Part shown: piece after piece, positions 57,403 through 64,000 of the stretch
Numbering within the stretch: position 1 is the stretch's first letter
Layout: each line of letters opens with the position of its first letter
Assembly: GCA_028871475.1 (NCBI GenBank)
Contig: JAGWMZ010000005.1
Span: 1 to 64,000, forward strand
Direction: 5' to 3'
From: Sphingomonadales bacterium
GTDB taxonomy: Bacteria; Pseudomonadota; Alphaproteobacteria; Sphingomonadales; Sphingomonadaceae
Length of the DNA stretch: 64,000 bases
The notes under the pieces: model-generated
Told to the model about the DNA's origin: nothing
Databases searched by the model: none
What the model saw: only the letters and a program-made list of their open reading frames with translations
Translations under genes and position numbers: made by a program

Positions 57403-60165
57403 ATGAACGCCTTGCGCATCCCCAACCAGCGCGCCGTGATCGACCGGCGCGCACTGACCGCCGCCATTGCCGAAGAGGTGGCCGCCAAGCCCCCGTCAGG
57501 CAACCGCCAGAAGGTGGTCGAGGCCCTGCGCGCCGCGCTGGCCGCCGGGCGCGCGGAAATCTCCCGCCGTCTGGCAGAGCGCCCCGGCGCGGGCCATGAC
57601 GCCGCCGAGGCGCAGGCCTTCCTGATCGATCAATTGCTGCGCGTCATCCACGATTACGCCATTCACGATCTGTATCCCGCCGGCAACCGTTCCAGCGGCG
57701 AGCGGCTGACCATCATGGCCGTGGGTGGCTATGGGCGGGGAGAGATGGCACCCCATTCCGATGTCGACATCGCCTTCCTGACGCCAGGCAAGCAGACCCA
57801 CTGGTGCGAGCAGGTCATCGAAACGATGCTCTATTTCCTGTGGGATCTGGGGCTGAAGGTTGGCCATTCCAGCCGCAGTCTGGATGACATGGTGCGCATG
57901 TCGAAAAGCGACATCACCATCTGCACCGCCATGCTGGAGGGGCGCTATGTCTGGGGTGACCAGGCCTTGTTCGACGAGGCGCGGGCGCGTTTCTTCTCCG
58001 ACGTGGTGGCGGGCAGCGAACGCCAGTTCGTCACCGACAAGCTGGCCGAGCGCAACGAGCGGCACAAAAGGCTGGGCGATTCGCGCTATGTGGTTGAGCC
58101 CAATGTGAAAGAGGGCAAGGGGGGCCTGCGCGACCTGCACACGCTCTACTGGATCGGCAAATATATTCACAAGGTGCGCACGCCGGCGCAACTGGTCGAT
58201 GTCGGGCTGCTCACCGCCAAGGAATATCGCGCCTTCCGCCGGGCGGAGAATTTTTTCTGGGCCGTGCGCTGCCACCTGCACAACCTCACCAACCGCTGCG
58301 AGGACCGCCTCACCTTCGACCTGCAACGACTGGTGGCCGAGCGCATGAATTTCGCCGACCGCCCCGGCAAGAGCGCGGTTGAACGCTTCATGCAGTATTT
58401 CTTCCTGCAGGCCAAACAGGTGGGCAGCCTGACCGGCGTCTTCCTGGCCCAGCTCGAGGAGCAAAGCGCCAAGAAACGGCGCCGGGGTCTGCTGGCCAGC
58501 TTTCGCGGACGTGCCAAGACGGTCAAGGGTTTCAAGGTTGCCGGTGGGCGCATCGCCGCGCCCGACGATGCGTGGTTTGCCAGCGACCCGGTCCGCATGC
58601 TCGAAATCTTCGCCCTGGCCGATGAGGAAGGGCTCGAAATCCACCCCGAAACGATGCGCCAGCTCAACCGGGACTGCCGGTTGATCGATGGCCGCATCCG
58701 CCGCGACCCACGCGCCAATGCCCTGTTCCTTTCGGTGCTCACCAGCCGCAATGATCCGGAAACCGTGCTGCGCTGGATGAATGAAGCCGGTGTCTTTGGC
58801 CGTTTCGTGCCCGAATTTGGCCGGGTCAACGCGCAGATGCAGTTCGACATGTACCACCATTATACAGTGGATGAGCATACGATCCGCGCCATCGGCCTGC
58901 TGGCCCGCATCGAGAAAGGGGAACTGGCCGCCGACCACCCGCTGGCCACCAAGCTGTTCGGCAAGATCCATTCGCGCCGCGCGCTCTATGCCGCCGTGCT
59001 GATGCATGACATCGCCAAGGGGCGCGGAGGCGACCATTCGATTCTGGGCGCCGAGATCGCCAAGCGCCTTTGCCCGCGCTTTGGCCTCAATGATGACGAG
59101 ACCGAGCTGGTCAGCTGGCTGGTACGCCAGCATCTCATCATGAGCGCGACAGCCTTCAAGCGCGATCTGGCTGATTGGAAGACGATCAGCGATTTCGTCG
59201 CCGTGGTCCAGTCCCTCGAACGGTTGCGCCAGCTCACCATGCTCACCATCGTCGACATTCGTGCGGTGGGGCCGGGCGTGTGGAACGGCTGGAAGCGCCA
59301 GCTCCTCGCCGAACTCTACGATGCCGCCGAGGAGCGCCTGCGCCTTGGCCATGTGCAGCATCACCGCGCCGAGCGCATTGCCGCCAAGAAAGAAGCGGTT
59401 GCCGCACGCATGGGCGCGCAAAGCAAGCTGGTTGACAAGATGGGCAAGCTGATGGGCGATGCCTATTGGATCGCCGAGCCTGAGGATGTCATCACGCTCA
59501 ACCTGGCCCAGTTGGAGGCGAGCAAGGGCGAGCAGCTCTCGATCACCACCTCCTATGATGCGGCGCGCGGCGCCACGCTGGTGATGGTCATCGCCTCGGA
59601 CCATCCGGGCCTGTTCTATCGCATCGCGGGCGGCATCCATCTGGCGGGCGGCAACATCATCGACGCGCGCATCCATACCGCGCGCAATGGCCGCGCGGTT
59701 GACAATTTCCTGGTGCAGGACCCGCTGGGCCGTCCCTTCTCCGAAGAAAGCCAGCTTGCCCGGCTGAAAACCATGATCGGCGATGCGCTGGCCAACCGGG
59801 TGAAACTGTTGCCCCAACTGGCCGCCCGCCCCCTGCCCCGCGCCCGCGCCGAGGCCTTCGAGGTGCGGCCCCGTGTGGAATTCGACAATGATGCGTCGAA
59901 CCGCTTCACCGTGGTGGAGGTTTCCGCGCGTGACCGGCCCGCGCTGCTCAACCAATTGGCGCGCGCCTTGTTCGAATCGCGGCTGATCGTCCATTCCGCC
60001 CATATCGCCACCTATGGCGAGCGCGCGGTCGATACTTTCTATGTGACCGATCTGTTCGGCGGCAAGGTGGATACAGCGGCGCGGCTCAAAACCGTGGAAA
60101 ACCGCCTGCTGGAAGCGGCAAGCGAACAGGCTGTCCAAGCCGAACCCGCCGCGTCTCACGCTTGA
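57403..60165 (+). CDS. glnD: Bifunctional uridylyltransferase/uridylyl-removing enzyme GlnD
   Basis: GlnD senses glutamine and adds or removes UMP on PII proteins to control nitrogen metabolism. The protein is 920 aa from ATG 57403; ATG 57340 (941 aa) is in frame. The nucleotidyltransferase site is GGYGRGEMAPHSDVDIAFL. The PII-uridylyl domain has VVEPNVKEGKGGLRDLHTLYWI. The HD domain for UMP removal has LMHDIAKGRGGDHSILG. Two C-terminal ACT domains (VMVIASDHPGLFYRIAGGI and VEVSARDRPALLNQLARALF) bind glutamine. It is divergent from lgt, with a 211-base gap. Confidence 0.96.
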   Translation: MNALRIPNQRAVIDRRALTAAIAEEVAAKPPSGNRQKVVEALRAALAAGRAEISRRLAERPGAGHDAAEAQAFLIDQLLRVIHDYAIHDLYPAGNRSSGERLTIMAVGGYGRGEMAPHSDVDIAFLTPGKQTHWCEQVIETMLYFLWDLGLKVGHSSRSLDDMVRMSKSDITICTAMLEGRYVWGDQALFDEARARFFSDVVAGSERQFVTDKLAERNERHKRLGDSRYVVEPNVKEGKGGLRDLHTLYWIGKYIHKVRTPAQLVDVGLLTAKEYRAFRRAENFFWAVRCHLHNLTNRCEDRLTFDLQRLVAERMNFADRPGKSAVERFMQYFFLQAKQVGSLTGVFLAQLEEQSAKKRRRGLLASFRGRAKTVKGFKVAGGRIAAPDDAWFASDPVRMLEIFALADEEGLEIHPETMRQLNRDCRLIDGRIRRDPRANALFLSVLTSRNDPETVLRWMNEAGVFGRFVPEFGRVNAQMQFDMYHHYTVDEHTIRAIGLLARIEKGELAADHPLATKLFGKIHSRRALYAAVLMHDIAKGRGGDHSILGAEIAKRLCPRFGLNDDETELVSWLVRQHLIMSATAFKRDLADWKTISDFVAVVQSLERLRQLTMLTIVDIRAVGPGVWNGWKRQLLAELYDAAEERLRLGHVQHHRAERIAAKKEAVAARMGAQSKLVDKMGKLMGDAYWIAEPEDVITLNLAQLEASKGEQLSITTSYDAARGATLVMVIASDHPGLFYRIAGGIHLAGGNIIDARIHTARNGRAVDNFLVQDPLGRPFSEESQLARLKTMIGDALANRVKLLPQLAARPLPRARAEAFEVRPRVEFDNDASNRFTVVEVSARDRPALLNQLARALFESRLIVHSAHIATYGERAVDTFYVTDLFGGKVDTAARLKTVENRLLEAASEQAVQAEPAASHA

Positions 60166-60210
60166 AACGGGCATGCGCCGTGTGGGCCCCGCCCCGCGCG
60201 GCGCGCACCC

Positions 60211-61539
60211 TCATGCCTTGAGGCGGGCCACCACCTGATCCTTGCCGATGAGCGGCAGCAAGGCGCCCATATCCGGCCCATGCTCCATGCCGGTGATGGC
60301 CAGACGCAGCGGCAGGAACAGCTCCTTGCCCTTGCGCCCCGTCTCCTCTTTCAGCGCCCCGGTCAGCGCGGCCCAGGGGCTCGCACTCCAATCCAGCGCG
60401 GCGGCATGGCGGGCGGCGGCATCGAGAAAAGCGCGCGTCTGCTCATCAACCGCCGGAGCAGCAACCGGCCCGGTGACGATGGACCACCAGTCACCAGCCT
60501 GCGCCACGGTGGAAAGATTGGGTCGGATCGCCTCCCACCCTGCCGCATCCATGCCCTCTGGCAGCGCATGGGCCACACGCTCGAAAGGCAGACGGTGGAT
60601 GATGGCGGCGTTGATGCGGGCCAGTTCGGTCTCGTCGAAACGGGCAGGCGCCCGGCCAAAGCGCGAGAGATCCATCGTCTCGATCAATTGCTCCACGCTG
60701 AGCGCGGGATCGACCGGATCGCTGGTGCCCAGGCGAGCAAGCAGCGCGATCACCGCCTCGGGCTCGATGCCCTGTTCGCGCAGTTCAGCCATGCCCAGCG
60801 AGCCCAGGCGCTTGGACAGCTTGCCCTCCGCCCCCGTCAGCAGCGCCTCATGCGCCAAGGCCGGCACCGGTGCGCCCAGCGCCTCGAACATCTGCACCTG
60901 CACCGCCGAATTGGTGACATGATCCTCGCCGCGCAGGATCTGCGTCACGCCCATGTCGATGTCATCAATGACCGAGGGCAGCATGTAAAGCCACGAACCA
61001 TCCGCGCGGCGCACCACCGGGTCGGACATTTGCGCCGGATCGAAACGCTGGGGCCCGCGAATGCCATCCACCCATTCGATCGGTCGATCACGGTCGAGCA
61101 GAAAGCGCCAATGCGGCCTTTCGCCCGCTGCCATTTTGGCCGCATGGTCCGCCTCGGCGAGGCTCAGCGCCGCGCGGTCATAGACCGGCGGCAAGCCGCG
61201 CCCCAACAACACCTTGCGCTTGAGCTCCAGCTCCTGCGCGCTCTCATAGGCGCGATAGACCCGGCCGCCTTCGACCAGCTTCTGGAACTCGCGCTCATAC
61301 AGCGCCGTGCGGGCGGACTGGCGCTCCTCGCCATCAGGCGTCAGGCCCAGCCAGGCCAGCGTCTCGCGGATGGCATCGACATAGCGCTCCTCGCTGCGCG
61401 CGGCATCGGTGTCGTCGATCCGCAGCAGAAAGCGACCGCCACGCTTTTGCGCCAGCATCCAGTTGTGCAGGGCCGTGCGCACATTGCCGATATGCAGCAG
61501 GCCGGTGGGGGACGGGGCGAAGCGGGTTACGGTGGTCAT
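60211..61539 (-). CDS. gltX: Glutamyl-tRNA synthetase
   Basis: The enzyme (442 aa) charges tRNA-Glu with glutamate and in many bacteria also tRNA-Gln, for later amidation. The class I motifs are present: RFAPSPTGLLHIGNVRTALHNW (HIGH as HIGN) and KLSKRLGSLG (KMSKS as KLSKR). The length is at the short end of the family. Many alphaproteobacteria carry two gltX genes, and this could be either copy. It is convergent with glnD, with 45 bases between stops. Confidence 0.95.
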   Translation of the reverse strand: MTTVTRFAPSPTGLLHIGNVRTALHNWMLAQKRGGRFLLRIDDTDAARSEERYVDAIRETLAWLGLTPDGEERQSARTALYEREFQKLVEGGRVYRAYESAQELELKRKVLLGRGLPPVYDRAALSLAEADHAAKMAAGERPHWRFLLDRDRPIEWVDGIRGPQRFDPAQMSDPVVRRADGSWLYMLPSVIDDIDMGVTQILRGEDHVTNSAVQVQMFEALGAPVPALAHEALLTGAEGKLSKRLGSLGMAELREQGIEPEAVIALLARLGTSDPVDPALSVEQLIETMDLSRFGRAPARFDETELARINAAIIHRLPFERVAHALPEGMDAAGWEAIRPNLSTVAQAGDWWSIVTGPVAAPAVDEQTRAFLDAAARHAAALDWSASPWAALTGALKEETGRKGKELFLPLRLAITGMEHGPDMGALLPLIGKDQVVARLKA

Positions 61540-61572
61540 CTGGGGCCTATAGGGCTGGGAAGAAAGAAGGGG

Positions 61573-61787
61573 AAGATGCGAGGGCCATCGCCCTCACGCT
61601 CCCGAATGCTTGGAGAAGGAACGCATGCCTGAAATGTTGCGCCAGCATCGCCGCGCCGCAGGCAATATTCGTCAGCGCAGTGCCATCAGAATGAAACCCT
61701 GCGGCGCGGCGATGCTGGCGCTGCGGTCTGGCGCAACACGTCCTCACCGAAATAAAGGGAGCGCGAGGGCAATGGCCCTCGCATCCT
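61573..61787. repeat. Nested inverted repeat between gltX and nadE
   Basis: Outer arms at 61573-61603 and 61757-61787 are 31 bases each and complementary with 3 mismatches. Inner arms at 61639-61662 and 61698-61721 are 24 bases each and perfectly complementary. A short TTGCGCCAG (from 61637) also recurs inverted as CTGGCGCAA at 61728-61736. The whole 215-base element could fold into one long two-part hairpin. The outer arm contains AGGGCCATCGCCCT, also found in the hairpin at 63538-63559, so this looks like a REP/BIME-type intergenic repeat family. No protein of its own is convincing. Confidence 0.75.
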
Positions 61788-61799
61788 CACTTTCCCTTC

Positions 61800-63461
61800 T
61801 TACGCCGTGCGAAACGCCTGCGTAATCGGATAACGCCGATCACGCCCGAAATTGCGCGAGCCCAGCTTCACACCCGGAGGCGCCTGACGCCGCTTGTATT
61901 CCGCCAGATGGAGCAGGCGCTCGATGCGCACCAGCGTGTCGCGGTCAAAGCCTTCCTGCTCGAGCTGGTCGACGCTTTTCTCATGCTCGACAAGGCCGAT
62001 GAGGATGGGGTCGAGCACGTCATAGGGCGGCAGCGAGTCCGAATCCTTCTGGTCCGGGCGCAGTTCGGCGCTGGGCGGCTTGGCGATGATGTTGTCGGGG
62101 ATGACCGGGCCACTGGGGCCAAGGCCAATGCGCGGACAGTTCTCGTTGCGCCATTTCGAAAGGGCAAAAACGGTGAGCTTATAGGCGTCCTTCAGCGGAT
62201 TGTAGCCGCCGTTCATGTCGCCATAAAGCGTGGCATAGCCCACGCTCATCTCGCTCTTGTTGCCGGTGGTAACGACCATCGGCCCGAATTTGTTCGACAG
62301 GCCCATCAGCGTGACACCGCGAATACGGCTCTGCACGTTTTCCTCGGCAAGGTCGGGCGCGCGGCCCGCAAAGACCGGGCCCAGCATCTCGTCGAACGCC
62401 TTGACGGCAGGCACGATGGGGATCGTGTCATAGCGGACGCCCAGCAGATGCGCACATTCGGTCGCGTCCACCAGGCTTTCGGTGCTGGTGTAGCGGCTGG
62501 GCAGCATGACGCACCACACCTTGTCGGCTCCCAGAGCATCCACTGCAATGGCGGCGCACAGCGCCGAATCGATCCCACCCGACAGGCCCAGCACCACGCC
62601 GGGGAAGCGGTTGCGGTTCACGTAATCGCGCAGCGCCAGCACCATGGCGGAATAGATGCCTTCCTCATGCGCGGCCTGCTCGGCGATCTCGCCCTGATCA
62701 CAGCGCCAGCCCTTGGCGGTCTTGGTCCAGCTGGTGAGCACCTCCTGCTCCTCCCAATCGACCATCTGCACCGCCAGCGAGCCATCGCCATTGACCACGA
62801 AGCTGGCGCCATCGAACACCAGCTCATCCTGCCCGCCCACGCGGTTGAGATAGGCCAGCGGCACGCCCGCCGCCACCGCGCGGCGCTTGGCCACGCCATC
62901 GATGCGTAGGGAATCCTTGTCGATTTCATAGGGGCTGCCATTGACGCAGATGAAGATTTCCGCGCCGAAATCGGCCAGATGCTTGCAGACGCTCGGATGC
63001 CAGATGTCCTCGCAGATCGGCACGCCCAGCATCACGCCGCGAAAGATGATGGGTTCCGGCAGGGGGCCGGGCTGGAACAGGCGCATCTCGTCAAACGTGC
63101 CGTAATTGGGCAGCTCATGCTTGAAGCGGATCGCCTGCACCTTGCCTTGGTCAAGCAACGCCACGCCATTGTGCAAGGCACCGTCTTGCACGAAGACACT
63201 GCCCACCAGCATCGCCGGGCCCTTCTTGGCCGTGGCCGCGGCCAGTTTCTGCAACTCCGCCGCCGCACGTTCGATCAGCGCCGGTTTCAGGATCAGATCC
63301 TCGGGCGGATAGCCGATCAACTGCAATTCCGGAAAGACAATCAGATCCGCGCCCTTTGCAGCGGCACGCTCCCGCGCGGCCAGCATGGCGGCGGCATTGC
63401 CCGCCAAATCGCCAACGGACTGATTCAACTGGGCGAGCGTGATCTTGAGTTTGTCTGGCAT
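61800..63461 (-). CDS. nadE: Glutamine-dependent NAD+ synthetase
   Basis: NadE (553 aa) makes NAD+ from deamido-NAD+, ATP and glutamine. ATG 63461 begins MPDKLKITLAQLN. The N-terminal nitrilase-type glutaminase domain has Glu in VFPELQLIGYPPEDL, Lys in FKHELPNYGTFDE and the catalytic Cys in GVPICEDIWHP. The C-terminal synthetase domain has the PP loop LGLSGGIDSALCAAIAVDALG and VTTGNKSEMSVGYATLYGDMNGG. It is on the same strand as gltX, separated by the nested inverted repeat. Confidence 0.96.
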   Translation of the reverse strand: MPDKLKITLAQLNQSVGDLAGNAAAMLAARERAAAKGADLIVFPELQLIGYPPEDLILKPALIERAAAELQKLAAATAKKGPAMLVGSVFVQDGALHNGVALLDQGKVQAIRFKHELPNYGTFDEMRLFQPGPLPEPIIFRGVMLGVPICEDIWHPSVCKHLADFGAEIFICVNGSPYEIDKDSLRIDGVAKRRAVAAGVPLAYLNRVGGQDELVFDGASFVVNGDGSLAVQMVDWEEQEVLTSWTKTAKGWRCDQGEIAEQAAHEEGIYSAMVLALRDYVNRNRFPGVVLGLSGGIDSALCAAIAVDALGADKVWCVMLPSRYTSTESLVDATECAHLLGVRYDTIPIVPAVKAFDEMLGPVFAGRAPDLAEENVQSRIRGVTLMGLSNKFGPMVVTTGNKSEMSVGYATLYGDMNGGYNPLKDAYKLTVFALSKWRNENCPRIGLGPSGPVIPDNIIAKPPSAELRPDQKDSDSLPPYDVLDPILIGLVEHEKSVDQLEQEGFDRDTLVRIERLLHLAEYKRRQAPPGVKLGSRNFGRDRRYPITQAFRTA

Positions 63462-63537
63462 GATGAGGGAGTGTGTAGGGGGGGATTTTGCAGGGGGCAA
63501 GAAGGAGTGGGTTTGGGAGTAAGAGTGCCTCCGGCGG

Positions 63538-63559
63538 GCAAAGGGCCATCGCCCTTTGC
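63538..63559. repeat. Palindromic hairpin, REP-like
   Basis: GCAAAGGGC (63538-63546) and GCCCTTTGC (63551-63559) are perfect inverted arms around CATC. The core AGGGCCATCGCCCT is shared with the outer arm of the repeat at 61573-61603. It lies 80 bases upstream of the nadE start on the other strand, where no gene ends nearby, so it is not an obvious terminator. Confidence 0.6.
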
Positions 63560-63713
63560 AATCCCTTTAATTGGCGGCGATGTGTTTTGTGTTCAGCGAT
63601 GGGGTTGGGGGCCATGTTGGGGTTTTAGGCCGCTTCGCGGGGATCTGTTTCGCAAGCTGCCTGTCAGGACACGACAAGTTGCGGATGTCAGCCCGCTGTG
63701 AGATATTCATGTA

Positions 63714-63965
63714 ATGTACCGCAAAGATGCTGATCGGCTCATCGTTCGCGATGTGATAAAGCAACTCAGGGAGTTGCAAGAGCGGCTTGAATGGGCAGAT
63801 TGGCGTTTAGCGGTCTCAGCTTCGTGCGCCCAGCATCCTGAGTGGTACCGTCATCATCAGCCGCTGCATCAAAGCGTAAAGCCTTTGCTGCTGGATAGCG
63901 GCGTTAACATGAGTGAAAAGCCTTATCCCTTCACCATCGTGGGCAATACATTGTCGGAAGACTAG
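63714..63965 (+). CDS. Possible small unknown protein
   Basis: An 83-aa reading frame contains a helical charged stretch (DRLIVRDVIKQLRELQERLEWADWRLAVSASC) and a polar C-terminus (MSEKPYPFTIVGNTLSED). No ribosome site is evident at the ATG. The local GC content is lower than in the rest of the window, which makes an open frame by chance somewhat more meaningful, but the call is weak. No function can be suggested. Confidence 0.35.
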   Translation: MYRKDADRLIVRDVIKQLRELQERLEWADWRLAVSASCAQHPEWYRHHQPLHQSVKPLLLDSGVNMSEKPYPFTIVGNTLSED

Positions 63966-64000
63966 AACCTCTGCTCCCCCCAAACATTCCCGCCGTTCCA

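Noticed and set aside
57496..60174. Long minus-strand open frame of 892 codons opposite glnD
   Set aside because: glnD on the plus strand has full-length family motifs. The minus-strand frame gives His/Gln/Arg/Ala-rich protein without domains, typical of antisense frames in GC-rich DNA.

Overview
The window is high-GC chromosomal DNA from an alphaproteobacterium, most likely a sphingomonad close to Novosphingobium. This is inferred from the gene families and their order (compact flagellar cluster, TonB receptor paired with a flavin-dependent halogenase, sucrose-type permease, NDUFAF7/MidA-lgt pair), not from a database search. No rRNA, tRNA, CRISPR array, prophage or transposase was seen.

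Positions 1-17036 hold a flagellar cluster. A flagellin gene runs off the left edge on the minus strand. On the plus strand follow a sigma-54 activator without a receiver domain and then fliE-F-G-H-I-J-K-L-M-N-O-P-Q-R-flhB-fliD-fliS, with many overlapping or nearly touching genes. The cluster encodes the MS ring, C-ring, export ATPase complex, export gate, hook-length ruler, filament cap and cap/filament chaperone. Positions 17341-26970 hold a LuxR-type regulator with a degenerate receiver, a divergent CheB-like gene on the minus strand that lacks the catalytic His, and a chemotaxis operon: mcp, STAS protein, cheA, cheR, cheB, cheD, cheY, cheW and a small unknown protein. A hairpin at 27089-27122 probably ends it.

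Positions 27881-39098 form a sucrose/raffinose-type utilisation locus. The plus strand carries a sucrose-type MFS permease, a GH36 alpha-galactosidase, a GH68 levansucrase-family enzyme and a ROK fructokinase. The minus strand carries a LacI-family regulator, a flavin-dependent tryptophan-halogenase-like protein and a TonB-dependent receptor. The permease and GH68 promoters share an exact 23-bp sequence that overlaps an identically placed -35 box, and the receptor promoter has related TGCAA-rich sites. Together these predict a LacI-controlled regulon: outer-membrane uptake, inner-membrane uptake, galactose removal, sucrose cleavage and fructose phosphorylation.

Positions 39147-64000 are mostly core genes with some accessory ones: a secreted amidase, a DUF1800/DUF1501 pair, a sulfotransferase-like protein, guaA, a secreted M20 peptidase, gyrB, glycerate kinase, a periplasmic 5'-nucleotidase, lgt-midA, glnD, gltX and nadE. 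A nested inverted repeat lies between gltX and nadE, and a related hairpin lies upstream of nadE.
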